Of a stretch of DNA of 64,000 bases, positions 46,098 through 54,164 are shown piece by piece. The notes under the pieces were generated by a model. That model made no database searches. It saw nothing but the letters and a program-made list of their open reading frames with translations, and had not been told where the DNA came from. The position numbers and the translations under genes are program-made. Where the stretch lies: contig CAKVHY010000005.1 of the NCBI GenBank assembly GCA_934754335.1, positions 21,347 through 85,346 on the forward strand, written 5' to 3'. How positions within the stretch are numbered: position 1 is the first letter of the stretch; every line of letters begins with the position of its first letter. Source of the stretch: an uncultured Clostridia bacterium (lineage in GTDB: Bacteria > Bacillota > Clostridia > Christensenellales > UBA1242).

Positions 46098-46484
46098 GTA
46101 TGTGCAAGCGATATTTGAAATACAAGCAAACGCCTGCCCAAGATACATCTTGACTAAGTATGTGCCAACAACATTTAGTTGACAAACTAGGCGCTTGCCT
46201 GATAATCTTTATTTACATCGGTGGCAAGCATTAACCAAGATACATCTTGACTAAGACTAGTCTTGACTAAGTTTGTGCCCAGGCGAGCCTGGACTAGATT
46301 TGTGCAAAGGATATTTATTATATAGACTTAACGCTTGCCCAAGACACGTCTTGACTAGGTTTATGCAAGCGATATTTAGTGAACAAACTAAACGTTTGCC
46401 TAATAACTGGGCGAACATGGATTAAGACACGTTTTGAATAAATATATTTAAGCGATATTTAACAAACCTAAGAACTACGTAATA
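46079..46484. repeat. Degenerate tandem array of covarying palindromes after metG
   Basis: Seven short palindromes, each followed by ACTAAGTATGTGC or a variant, start inside the last codons of metG. They are CAAGACACGTCTTG (46079, 46340), CAAGATACATCTTG (46139, 46236), AAGACTAGTCTT (46253), CCAGGCGAGCCTGG (46279) and a weak copy at 46424. Arm changes are matched on both sides. Most units also contain a longer hairpin of the form GCAAGCG...CGTTTGC around ATATTTAGT. Spacing is irregular (about 40-90 bases). Confidence 0.85.
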
Positions 46485-46500
46485 AATTTATTTTAAAATC

Positions 46501-46596
46501 AAAACCCTACCCTAAAATTATACTAAAAATTAGGTATTGACTTATTAATATTCAATATGCTATAATCAAGTATAATTCATAAAAAGGTAGGGTTTT
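46501..46596. repeat. 11-bp inverted repeat flanking the promoter of the small hydrophobic protein
   Basis: AAAACCCTACC (46501-46511) and GGTAGGGTTTT (46586-46596) are perfect inverted copies on either side of the promoter at 46537-46566. The right copy contains the likely ribosome binding site. It could be an operator pair or a small invertible segment. Confidence 0.7.
46537..46566 (+). promoter_or_regulatory. Promoter of the small hydrophobic protein
   Basis: TTGACT (46537-46542), 18-nt spacer ending TGC, TATAAT (46561-46566). Confidence 0.8.
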
Positions 46597-46599
46597 TAT

Positions 46600-46815
46600 A
46601 TGGCTAAGGGTGGTGGCTTTTTAAAAAAGTTTACAGGAGTTTGTTTACCAATCGCTAAAATTGCATTAATGGGCATTGCGGCTTTAAATTTTGCTTCGGG
46701 TGCAAACCTAATACTAGGCGGTCTTTGGAAAGGTGCAGTTACTCCTATGTTAAATGGTGCTGTTAATCTTCTTGCCGCTGGAGTTTTAAACGAAGTGGAA
46801 AAAGGCATGGAATAA
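46600..46815 (+). CDS. Small hydrophobic Gly/Ala-rich protein (71 aa)
   Basis: It begins MAKGGGFLKKFTGVCLPIAK and continues as a helix-prone hydrophobic protein (IALMGIAALNFASGANLILGG) with an acidic end. One or two amphipathic or membrane helices are likely. It has its own strong promoter and terminator. There is no leader with a double-glycine site or LPxTG, so it is not an obvious bacteriocin, though size and composition would permit a membrane-active peptide. The family is not recognised. Confidence 0.7.
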   Translation: MAKGGGFLKKFTGVCLPIAKIALMGIAALNFASGANLILGGLWKGAVTPMLNGAVNLLAAGVLNEVEKGME

Positions 46816-46838
46816 TAAATTCAAAATAATTTGATTGC

Positions 46839-46871
46839 AAAAAAGGTTACGAAATTTCGTAACCTTTTTTC
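46839..46871. terminator. Terminator of the small hydrophobic protein gene, symmetric
   Basis: AAAAAAGGTTACGAAA pairs with TTTCGTAACCTTTTTT; a perfect palindrome with T runs on both strands. Confidence 0.92.
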
Positions 46872-46944
46872 TTTTAGCCAAACACTTCAAATAATAATTG
46901 TATTTTAGTTATATAACTCTCAATCAACTGGCAAGTAGATTTAA

Positions 46945-47895
46945 TTATTTATATTGATTATATAATTCATTCCAATAATCTTTTTGTGCTTGGGTTAAAT
47001 TCATGCTTTCAATAGTTGAATTTAATTTGGTTTGGAAAGCCTCAACTTCTGATTTATAAGTGGTAACCAACTTATTCTTTGCTTCAGTGATTGCTTTCTT
47101 TGCTTCTTGAATTAATTCAGTCTTTTTATCTTCAAACTTTTTAACAGCAGCATCAAAATCTTTCTTTGCGTTATCAACTAAAGTTTGAGCCTTCTTTCTG
47201 GCCTCAGTTGCAGATTCAGGAATACTGTCTAACGCTTTTTCTGCCTCGTCCAATACTTTTCTTGCAGCATCAACAAGTGCACCAAATGCCTTATTTACAG
47301 TTTGTTCAATAACTTGGATTTGGTCATACATTAAGCCTTCATATTCTTTTTGTTTGTCGTTAATTAGTTTAACTAATTCTTTTTCGCTCATGTTATTTAA
47401 TTCAGTTTCTGTTTTATCAACAGCAAGTGCTTTAGCAGAAATAATCAATGCTTTTTTTCTGGCAGCAGCACTAACTTCATTTAATGTAACTGAAACTTCA
47501 ACACCAAGATTTGCAAAAACCTCTTTAGTTTTTGCTTCAGCCTTTTCTTGAAGGTCCTTAACCGTTTTGTCGCTAACACCATTAATGTCAATTTTAACGG
47601 TACTTCCATTTAAGTTAACGTGTCCGCTAATCGCTGCCTTTTCAATAAAAATTTGAACAACGCCATCAACGTCTTTGCCAACGAAGTTAACGTCAGCATA
47701 AATTGTGCCCGCATCTCCATTTTTATAGGAAACGCTAACAACTTTATTATTGCCATCTAACACAAATTCAACATTTGGATTTAAATTCATGCTCATTGTG
47801 TTTTCAGGCGCACTTTTCCCGCAAGCAGTTAATGCAAAGATGCAAGGAACTACCAAGCAGATTGCCAAAAGCAAACTTACAATTTTCTTTTTCAT
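46945..47895 (-). CDS. Lipoprotein with RsgI-like domain and long helical tail
   Basis: The signal peptide KKKIVSLLLAICLVVPCIFA leads into lipobox LTAC, so the mature protein is lipid-anchored outside the membrane. Residues about 30-180 resemble the middle domain of RsgI-type anti-sigma factors (MNLNPNVEFVLDGNNKVVSVS, GVEVSVTLNEVS). The rest (about 180-316) is charged, Ala/Lys/Glu-rich and helical, probably coiled coil. RsgI proteins normally have a cytoplasmic sigma-binding head and a membrane helix; both are replaced here by a lipobox, so anti-sigma function is unlikely. ATG 47895 is chosen for AAGGAG. Confidence 0.8.
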   Translation of the reverse strand: MKKKIVSLLLAICLVVPCIFALTACGKSAPENTMSMNLNPNVEFVLDGNNKVVSVSYKNGDAGTIYADVNFVGKDVDGVVQIFIEKAAISGHVNLNGSTVKIDINGVSDKTVKDLQEKAEAKTKEVFANLGVEVSVTLNEVSAAARKKALIISAKALAVDKTETELNNMSEKELVKLINDKQKEYEGLMYDQIQVIEQTVNKAFGALVDAARKVLDEAEKALDSIPESATEARKKAQTLVDNAKKDFDAAVKKFEDKKTELIQEAKKAITEAKNKLVTTYKSEVEAFQTKLNSTIESMNLTQAQKDYWNELYNQYK

Positions 47896-48020
47896 AAAAT
47901 TCTCCTTTTTCATTGATACCATTATTTTACCAAAAGAATTTTATGCGGTCAAATTTATATATAAAAATTTTTATACAATTTTTATTGATTTTGTTGAAAA
48001 ATAAATGTCGCCTTAAACAT

Positions 48021-48056
48021 AAAAAAACTGATATAATTTTAAATCATATCAGTTTA
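48021..48056 (-). terminator. Terminator of the HAD phosphatase gene
   Basis: AAACTGATAT pairs with ATATCAGTTT, with a T run on the minus strand. Confidence 0.85.
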
Positions 48057-48089
48057 TATAATTATGAATTTTCTTTATAATACTTAACA

Positions 48090-48839
48090 TTAGATTGCAG
48101 AAGGATTTGTTTCAATTAAAAGTTTTGGTGCAAGATATTCCACCTTCTCGTTTTCTTTTTCCACCATCAGCCCATCAACCACTGGCAAAATTTCTCTTAA
48201 ATCGCCAACGTTCTCCAAAACAGTGTGCCATTTCTCTGAATTGTCCTTTTCAACATTATCATCTGGATTTAAGCAAATAGTTTTACAACCACTCAAGTGT
48301 GCCCATTCATCATTATCTCCGTTTCCAACAAAGATAATCTCTTCGCTATCACTCTTAGTTATTTCTTTATAAAGGTCAATATATCTCGCCTTTCCATCAA
48401 AATCAAAATCAGTACCATTTATGGCAGAAATTACACCATTATTGTCAAAAACCGCGTCATTTGCACTAATATTATCAAAATATACTACGCTATCACCCAA
48501 AGTTTGCTCAATAACATTTTTAAAGTTCCCAGAAACAATATGTAATGAGTAGCCTTCATCAAATAATCTTTTAAAAGTGTCTTTCGCTCCGTCCATTAAC
48601 TCAATATTCTTAGCACGTTTTAAAAAACTCTCTTCAGTTAATCCCTTGGCTTTAAATTTCTCGCAAGTTAAATCGCACCATTCTTCATGGGAGATATTTC
48701 CCTTAACGAACTCATAATATAAGCATTTATAAAGAGATTCTTTACCTGTAAAATAGCCAAGATCGTTCCATAATTCTTTCCATATATTTCCATTACTCTT
48801 TGTAATAGTTCCATCAAAATCAAACATAACTGCCTTCAT
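48090..48839 (-). CDS. HAD-IB family phosphatase
   Basis: A haloacid dehalogenase-type hydrolase of the phosphoserine phosphatase-like branch. Motif I is MFDFDGTIT at residues 5-13 (nucleophile Asp), motif II is IVSGNF near 104, and motif IV is FVGNGDNDEW near 180. A helical cap lies after motif I. The 249-residue length fits. ATG 48839 is chosen for AAAGGAGAG. It has no metabolic partner next to it, so the substrate is open. Confidence 0.88.
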   Translation of the reverse strand: MKAVMFDFDGTITKSNGNIWKELWNDLGYFTGKESLYKCLYYEFVKGNISHEEWCDLTCEKFKAKGLTEESFLKRAKNIELMDGAKDTFKRLFDEGYSLHIVSGNFKNVIEQTLGDSVVYFDNISANDAVFDNNGVISAINGTDFDFDGKARYIDLYKEITKSDSEEIIFVGNGDNDEWAHLSGCKTICLNPDDNVEKDNSEKWHTVLENVGDLREILPVVDGLMVEKENEKVEYLAPKLLIETNPSAI

Positions 48840-49037
48840 AATTCTCTCCTTTCTTTTTGGACTAATATTATACATGTTTTATGTTCCATTTTCAACCCTA
48901 GACCGCAAAAAAGTTTGGCGTTTTCGACAAATTTTTTAAAAAATTTAGAACCATAACATGTTTGAAAACATAACTAAATTCTTATAGAAATTTTAAAACT
49001 TCTAGCATTTTAGTTCTCTTAGAAGATAATTATATGC

Positions 49038-49043
49038 TATAAT
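49038..49043 (+). promoter_or_regulatory. Extended -10 of the pnuC promoter
   Basis: TGC-TATAAT at 49035-49043; the -35 region is weak. It lies 30 bases before the ATG. Confidence 0.5.
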
Positions 49044-49072
49044 TATTGAAATGTTTACTAAAGGAAAAGAAA

Positions 49073-49888
49073 ATGGAAAACAATTCAAAAGACAATCAGC
49101 CAAAGTACGATGCGAATCATAAGGATAGTTTAAAAAACTTTTTTAAATCGTTTACACCCTATCAGATAATATATTTATTTGGTGTATTAATCCTAGTCAC
49201 CTTATTTATAATCTTTCTTCCAGACGAGATGCTAGAAAGCACGAACGATATGCCAAAAGGGCTTGCCACGTTTGTAACCATTTGTGCTATTATTGCGGTT
49301 ATAGCGAACCCCGTTTGCGAACTACTAATCTCAAAGCAAAACAAATGGAACTTCATCGTGTCAATTGTGTTTATTGAAATCACGGAAAGCATTATCTTAT
49401 TTGTTCAAGGCAACTATTCAACTGCACTATTCTCAATTCTTTTCTGGATTCCTATAGATTTTGTTTCATTCTTCACATGGAAAAAGCACCCGGACGAAAA
49501 AGAAGAGATTATTACAAAGGTTAAGAAATTAACCATCAAGCAAGATATATTATTAGTTCTTGGAATACTTGCTTTTGGTTTTGGAGTTGGTTATCTTTTA
49601 ACTTTAATTCCGGGAGCGGAAGATACATATGTGGACGCATTCTGCACCGCCATGGGCATGGCAAATGGAATCCTATTATTATTTAGATATAACGAACAAT
49701 GGATTGCTTGGATACTATGCCTAATTCTAGACGCATGGCTTTATATCTCAGCCGGCTCATACATTATGCTTATAACAGTTTTTGCTATGGTTGTAAATAC
49801 AATCTATGGATTTATTAAATGGCTGATTTATATAAAGAAAAATAAACCGGCAAAAGAGCAAGAAATAGAAGTTTCTGACAAAAACTAA
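49073..49888 (+). CDS. pnuC: Nicotinamide riboside transporter PnuC-like membrane protein
   Basis: The 271 residues have a hydrophilic N terminus of about 30, then seven hydrophobic helices. The segments FWIPIDFVSFFTWKKH, MGMANGILLLFRYNEQWIAWI and ISAGSYIMLITVFAMVVNTIYGFIKW match the PnuC family, in which the conserved Trp and Asn line the substrate path. PnuC imports nicotinamide riboside by facilitated diffusion for NAD synthesis. ATG 49073 with AAAGGA is preferred over an upstream TTG. The substrate could also be another vitamin, because relatives carry thiamine or riboflavin. Confidence 0.87.
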   Translation: MENNSKDNQPKYDANHKDSLKNFFKSFTPYQIIYLFGVLILVTLFIIFLPDEMLESTNDMPKGLATFVTICAIIAVIANPVCELLISKQNKWNFIVSIVFIEITESIILFVQGNYSTALFSILFWIPIDFVSFFTWKKHPDEKEEIITKVKKLTIKQDILLVLGILAFGFGVGYLLTLIPGAEDTYVDAFCTAMGMANGILLLFRYNEQWIAWILCLILDAWLYISAGSYIMLITVFAMVVNTIYGFIKWLIYIKKNKPAKEQEIEVSDKN

Positions 49889-49898
49889 ACAATAAAAA

Positions 49899-49936
49899 GC
49901 AAAAGGACTATTGGTTTGAACCAATATGTCCTTTTT
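49899..49936 (+). terminator. Terminator of pnuC
   Basis: AAAAGGAC.ATTGGTT pairs with AACCAAT.GTCCTTTT, followed by T. It overlaps the 3' end of the converging mazG gene. Confidence 0.88.
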
Positions 49937-50210
49937 TAATCATTCTATTTTCATATTTTTCTATAGCACTTTTTAAAACTTCTTTAGGGTCAATTCCATT
50001 TTCAATTGCGAAAGACAAGAGGGAATAAATAGCATCGCCGAGTTCCATTTTCAAATCTTCAGTAATTTTAAAATCTGCTTTTCCATAATCTTCGGATTTC
50101 ACAACTTCTTTTGCCAGTTCTCCAATTTCGCTTTGAACATCTAGCATTCTAATATCAGGGCTTAGGGGTTTCATGTACTTTTCATTAAAATCTTTTACTA
50201 ACTTTTCCAT
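49908..50210 (-). CDS. MazG-like nucleotide pyrophosphohydrolase
   Basis: The 100 residues form one MazG-type four-helix unit. The metal-binding acids are in VQSEIGELAKEVVK (ExxE) and MELGDAIYSLLSFA (ExxD). Such proteins cleave NTPs to NMP and pyrophosphate, which removes aberrant nucleotides. Inorganic pyrophosphatase is encoded 94 bases upstream on the same strand, a fitting partner. GGAGAT precedes the ATG. Its stop region overlaps the pnuC terminator. Confidence 0.85.
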   Translation of the reverse strand: MEKLVKDFNEKYMKPLSPDIRMLDVQSEIGELAKEVVKSEDYGKADFKITEDLKMELGDAIYSLLSFAIENGIDPKEVLKSAIEKYENRMIKKGHIGSNQ

Positions 50211-50271
50211 AATATCTCCTTTTTAAATATCTTAACAAATTTCTTTAAATTTTCCAAACATTTAAAGAAAT

Positions 50272-50302
50272 AAAAAATCACCCTTTAAAAGAGTGAGTTT
50301 TT
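50272..50302 (-). terminator. Terminator of ppa
   Basis: On the minus strand TCACTCTTT pairs with AAAGGGTGA (one mismatch), followed by a T run. Confidence 0.7.
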
Positions 50303-50303
50303 A

Positions 50304-50834
50304 TTACTTTTTAAATTTCTTTCTATAGCATTCTCTTGCAATCGCAATTTGTTCTTTTGCATACTTAGAATCGTGAAAATCACCAATCGTGGTTGTTTTA
50401 TTCTCAAGTTCTTTATAAACTTTCAAAAAGTGCATAAGTTCATCAACCATGTGTGGTGCAAGTTCATTTATTTCCTTATATAGATTGTATTCAGGGTCGC
50501 CAAATGGAACAGCCAAAATCTTTGTGTCTTTTTTATCTCCATCTATCATATCAACAGCACCAATTGGATAACATTTTACCATACTTAATGGTTGAATTGG
50601 GTGTGAGCAATAAACGAAAACATCTAGCGGGTCGTCATCTTCGCTATAAGTAAGCGGGATGAAACCGTAATTTGCTGGGTAGTGAGTACTTGTATAAAGA
50701 ACTCTATCCATAATAAGCAAACCTGTTTGTTTATCTAATTCGTATTTGTTTTGACCATTTTTTTCTATCTCTATAACTGCTATAAATTTCTCTGGTGTAA
50801 TTCTTGAACTATCAATGTCGTGGTAAATATTCAT
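50304..50834 (-). CDS. ppa: Inorganic pyrophosphatase (type I)
   Basis: Hydrolyses pyrophosphate released by biosynthetic reactions. The metal site is in EDDPLDVFVYC and GAVDMIDGDKKDTKILAVP, and ELDKQTGLLIMDRVLYTS with PANYGFIP is the family start. The length of 176 fits the soluble hexameric enzyme. AAAGGAGA precedes the ATG. It is a single-gene unit. Confidence 0.97.
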   Translation of the reverse strand: MNIYHDIDSSRITPEKFIAVIEIEKNGQNKYELDKQTGLLIMDRVLYTSTHYPANYGFIPLTYSEDDDPLDVFVYCSHPIQPLSMVKCYPIGAVDMIDGDKKDTKILAVPFGDPEYNLYKEINELAPHMVDELMHFLKVYKELENKTTTIGDFHDSKYAKEQIAIARECYRKKFKK

Positions 50835-51068
50835 GTCTTCTCCTTTAATATATTTGCAAAGTATAGCATAATTAATTTAAAAATTAAAGGGTTTTTAAAT
50901 AAATTTTAAATTTTTTGCATTTATGTTACACTTCTAAAAACACAAAACACCGTAAAAAATTGTGAACGCAATTTTAAAAAGTAAAATTAATGTATGAAGA
51001 ATTTTTTTTTTCTAGAGAAAGGAAAGTAAACTCATGTTAAATTGTTTTAATAAAAATAACGCCAGTAC

Positions 51069-51097
51069 TTGCTTTATTTTAGAATTTGTGGCATAAT
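51069..51097 (+). promoter_or_regulatory. Promoter of tRNA-Arg
   Basis: TTGCTT (51069-51074), 17-nt spacer, CATAAT (51092-51097), about 70 bases before the tRNA. Confidence 0.5.
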
Positions 51098-51166
51098 CAT
51101 AAACGGAAATGTTTTTGTGCGATTATTTTTAAAAACATTTTTTCTCAAGAACACATATTTAATCTT

Positions 51167-51241
51167 GTTCTCATAGGTAAAGGGATATACCCCCGACCTC
51201 CTAAGTCGGTATTGCAGGTTCGAGTCCTGCTGGGAACACCA
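51167..51241 (+). tRNA. tRNA-Arg(CCT)
   Basis: Acceptor stem GTTCTCA/TGGGAAC, anticodon arm CCGAC-CTCCTAA-GTCGG giving anticodon CCT, T arm GCAGG-TTCGAGT-CCTGC and encoded CCA at 51239-51241. It reads AGG codons. It is the nearest tRNA to the mobile region that begins 2 kb downstream, but I see no repeated copy of its 3' end there. Confidence 0.95.
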
Positions 51242-51252
51242 AGTAAACAAAA

Positions 51253-51278
51253 AGAAAGTCTAGTAAGACTTTTTTTTA
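51253..51278 (+). terminator. Terminator after tRNA-Arg
   Basis: AAAGTC pairs with GACTTT around TAGTAA, followed by T. Confidence 0.8.
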
Positions 51279-51466
51279 CAGTGAAATTAATCCTTGCGAT
51301 TCAATGAATTTTGCCAATGCAAATGATATTGCTGACTCAATGAAATTTTTGCCTTGCAAAAATGAAGGTCAGATTTTATATCATTATAAGTGTAACGAGT
51401 AATATCATTTGCTAAAAGCCAATTTCACTAATGTTGTCAAATTATTTTAAAGTTTAAACACTTCCT

Positions 51467-52405
51467 TTAAATTATTTCAAATTCTAGTTCAGTTTTTCTA
51501 TCGTAAATTTCGCCTTGAGGAATATCATACATTGATGTGTGCTTTGCTTTTCTAGCATAACAATAATTACATTTATGATTACATGTATCGTATCTACCAA
51601 CATCCACTGCCGGCATACAGCCACAATTTTTACGCTGTCCATCAATTTTATTGTTCTTTCTTTTGAAAGTTAGTCCTAAATCTGCATATTTTTCTGTAAG
51701 CAATTCTTCAAATACTTCTCCGTCAATACATTTGCTTGGAACGATACCATATTTTGACCAATCGCCACTTTCGGCACATGCTTCAATTTGTATTCCGTTC
51801 TCTTTTGCTATTTTAGCAAAGTTTTCTAGCAAAATATTTTTATCTTTTTCACTTGGTGCGTAGACACTTTTGGAACAACCCGAATAACTTTCTATTACAA
51901 AACTAATTTTGCAATGTTTTGTATAACCTTTTAAACTTTCGCATAAGTATTTAAAGTTTTTCATATGCCACTCTGTATCTATTCCATCTGCAAATAATAT
52001 TGGGTCATATCTCCAAATAACGGGACAGTGATGGCTAAGTTCTTTGAATGTTTTTATCCTTTCTTCAAGTGGTGGAAGCCCACCTTCTATATGGCTAGGA
52101 TAAGAATTTAAAGTATATAAAAAGTAAAAGACAAAATCTTTTAGTTTATCTATTTGATTTAAAAGTGGCTTTGGATTTTTAGACCAAAATACTATGCCTT
52201 CAATATTACCTTTGGTTTCAATCTTTTTATCTCCAACTAAATTTGTAGAAATATCTATGATTTCAAACTTTTTAAGTGGAATTTTTGCAATTTTCTTTGG
52301 ATTTATTGGATTTGGCACTAAAGCAAAACCATCTTCCAAACACTTAAAAAACCAATCACTATAAAAAGCTGGAATATCTGTTCTTCTGGAAACACTTAGT
52401 ATCAT
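51467..52405 (-). CDS. DUF1848 family protein with C-terminal cysteine cluster
   Basis: The start ILSVSRRTDIPAFYSDWFF and the segments GIVFWSKNPKPLL and VIWRYDPILF are diagnostic of DUF1848. Near the C terminus, NCGCMPAVDVGRYDTCNHKCNYCYA supplies several cysteines including CxxxCxxC, as in iron-sulfur or radical SAM-like proteins. No biochemical role is established for the family that I know of. ATG 52405 with GGGAG is preferred. The gene lies 12 bases after a methyltransferase-like gene and is translated in the same operon. Confidence 0.88.
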   Translation of the reverse strand: MILSVSRRTDIPAFYSDWFFKCLEDGFALVPNPINPKKIAKIPLKKFEIIDISTNLVGDKKIETKGNIEGIVFWSKNPKPLLNQIDKLKDFVFYFLYTLNSYPSHIEGGLPPLEERIKTFKELSHHCPVIWRYDPILFADGIDTEWHMKNFKYLCESLKGYTKHCKISFVIESYSGCSKSVYAPSEKDKNILLENFAKIAKENGIQIEACAESGDWSKYGIVPSKCIDGEVFEELLTEKYADLGLTFKRKNNKIDGQRKNCGCMPAVDVGRYDTCNHKCNYCYARKAKHTSMYDIPQGEIYDRKTELEFEII

Positions 52406-52417
52406 AAAAACTCCCAA

Positions 52418-53074
52418 TTAGTATCTTTTTGCTTTAATTATTATACCTTTTCCATCAAGAATTTCATAGCGTTTTGTTTTAAAATATTGTTTTAATTTTT
52501 TTAGTAGATTATCTATAAACTCCTGTTCAACAGCCACCATATGAAAATTGCTGTTTATTGTATAATCACATACCAAATAAAACTCATCTTGATTTTTTAA
52601 TGCAGTTATTAGCAATTTATCCAAGTCGGTGTTTTCAGATATTGTAAACAATGAATTAAAAAAGCATAACACAAGGTTGTCTTGACTTCCATTTAAGAGA
52701 AATGTTCCAACGTCAAATTTTATAGTTTTTGGCAATTTTGGACTAAAATTTTTATAATTATCTGTTTTCATCACAGCCCATTCACACTCATCAATTCCAT
52801 AATATTTAATGTCATTCCCAAACACTTCTTTTGCACCGATACAGTCTAATCCTATACCACAACCGAATGAAAAAAATGTTGGAATTTTGTTACCCATAAT
52901 GTTTTTTAACTCAACAAAACTGTCTTTGTTCTTAGTATAATTCTTTTCTCCATATTCTTGCAAATAGTTTAAATTTGAACAAAGATTGTCATATTTCAAG
53001 TGTCCCGCACAATCTTTTTTACATTGTTCACATTTGGGGAATTTATATCCTTCCCATAATTTACTAATTTCCAT
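52418..53074 (-). CDS. Methyltransferase-like protein with N-terminal cysteine motif
   Basis: Residues 10-30 carry CEQCKKDCAGHLKYDNLC, a likely zinc site. The middle has FFSFGCGIGLDCIGAKEVFG followed by YYGIDECEWA, which resembles the SAM-binding glycine loop and acidic strand of class I methyltransferases, with two cysteines in the loop. The remainder fits an alpha/beta fold. ATG 53074 with GGGAGGA is chosen. It forms an operon with the DUF1848 gene. A hairpin sits just upstream of its ribosome binding site. The substrate is unknown. Confidence 0.65.
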   Translation of the reverse strand: MEISKLWEGYKFPKCEQCKKDCAGHLKYDNLCSNLNYLQEYGEKNYTKNKDSFVELKNIMGNKIPTFFSFGCGIGLDCIGAKEVFGNDIKYYGIDECEWAVMKTDNYKNFSPKLPKTIKFDVGTFLLNGSQDNLVLCFFNSLFTISENTDLDKLLITALKNQDEFYLVCDYTINSNFHMVAVEQEFIDNLLKKLKQYFKTKRYEILDGKGIIIKAKRY

Positions 53075-53096
53075 AGTATTCCTCCCAATAAACAAG

Positions 53097-53133
53097 CAAA
53101 AGGTTGAAGAACATTACGCTTCTTCAACCTTTT
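53097..53133. terminator. Perfect hairpin just upstream of the methyltransferase/DUF1848 operon
   Basis: AAAAGGTTGAAGAA pairs with TTCTTCAACCTTTT (14 bp). It ends 23 bases before the ATG on the minus strand, so in that transcript it could act as an attenuator. There is no good T run on that strand beyond the arm itself. Confidence 0.6.
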
Positions 53134-53186
53134 ACTGGCATTATATCATAAGATTTTTGCTGAAATCAACATTCACTGACATTTAT

Positions 53187-53450
53187 TTACATTTCAAAAT
53201 CTTTTTCTTTTCGTCTATGTTTGCATTCTTGCAATTTTCCTAGTTCACGAATTTGGCGTTCTATTTCTTCATTAGATAAATCATCATTAATTTCTTCTTC
53301 GATTTCTCGCTCTTGTTCGTGCTCTTGGATTTTCGTGTTTAATCTATCGGTTGCTTCTCTTACATATTCGCTATTTACCGAGTTGTAGACAGTGATCGTA
53401 ATTTTCACATCACGATGACCTAAAAGATGTTGAATTACTTTTGGCTTTTA
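53187..53450 (-). pseudogene. Tyrosine recombinase, C-terminal fragment
   Basis: The minus strand encodes PKVIQHLLGHRDVKITITVY, the last catalytic segment of phage-type tyrosine recombinases (second conserved His and nucleophile Tyr), then SVNSEYVREATDRLN and a charged tail. An in-frame stop directly upstream of PKVIQ marks a junction at about 53447, and no start codon or catalytic Arg is present. The matching N-terminal fragment of such an enzyme lies at 57512-58186 on the same strand, so both are probably pieces of one broken gene. Confidence 0.8.
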
Positions 53451-53595
53451 TTTCCTTTGATTTGAGAAAAATTAAATTCGTACCTGTGATATGTAATAAT
53501 GGGGTCTATGTTTTAACAAAAAATATTAAAAATCAAAGTAAAAATTGTTTTATTTTTAATTATTTAACAATTTGTATTTATGAAAATAAATTTTA

Positions 53596-53624
53596 TTGTG
53601 ATTTTTTATTTAATATGATATAAT
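53596..53624 (+). promoter_or_regulatory. Promoter of the small membrane protein at 53655
   Basis: TTGTGA (53596-53601), 17-nt spacer, TATAAT (53619-53624). Confidence 0.7.
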
Positions 53625-53654
53625 TTATTCATAATATTACATAAGGGAGTAATT

Positions 53655-54074
53655 ATGAAATTTTTTAGAGGTTTAAAGGCAACGTTTGAAGCTATCGGAA
53701 AACTTTGGAGAATAGAAAGAAAAAGAGATACCGAAATCAATCGCAATCCAACAGAAGAAGAATTAAAAGATAACAAAAAAGGGAAATTATCTATTGTTGT
53801 AACTATTGTCAGCACCATTGTTTATTTGATTGCATTCATATTGGTTGCTAGTTCATGGCAGGTAAATATTGGCTTGGGTATTTTTGTTTTAGTTTTGGTT
53901 TTGATTTTTACACCTTCAATTCAAATAAAAGCAATCAATTTAGCCAAACAACAAAGAAAAATCAATGGAAAAGGCACTACAGCATTGATTCTTGCAAATG
54001 TTTTACCAACCATTGCATTGGTTGGTGGTGTGCTATTCTTTGCATTTGGTGGAATGTATATTTTCTTTAAATAA
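53655..54074 (+). CDS. Membrane protein of unknown function (139 aa)
   Basis: A basic soluble N terminus of about 45 residues (GLKATFEAIGKLWRIERKRD) is followed by three hydrophobic helices near 48-66, 72-88 and 108-137. The last two are separated by a basic loop KAINLAKQQRKINGKG. AGGGAG precedes the ATG, and promoter and terminator bracket it as a single-gene unit. It lies inside the segment that separates the two recombinase fragments. The family is not recognised. Confidence 0.7.
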   Translation: MKFFRGLKATFEAIGKLWRIERKRDTEINRNPTEEELKDNKKGKLSIVVTIVSTIVYLIAFILVASSWQVNIGLGIFVLVLVLIFTPSIQIKAINLAKQQRKINGKGTTALILANVLPTIALVGGVLFFAFGGMYIFFK

Positions 54075-54087
54075 GAAAACAAAACAC

Positions 54088-54121
54088 AAAAAAATACAAC
54101 CTTGCTCGGTTGTATTTTTTT
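54088..54121. terminator. Terminator of the 53655 gene, symmetric
   Basis: AAAAATACAACC pairs with GGTTGTATTTTT around TTGCTC, with T runs on both strands. Confidence 0.9.
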
Positions 54122-54164
54122 GCTCTCATAAAGAGTTGCTGTATTGTTAGTTATTCTTATATAT

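Noticed and set aside
46079..46484. CRISPR or simple minisatellite
   Set aside because: The palindromes differ in sequence with matched changes and the spacing is irregular; there are no unique spacers.
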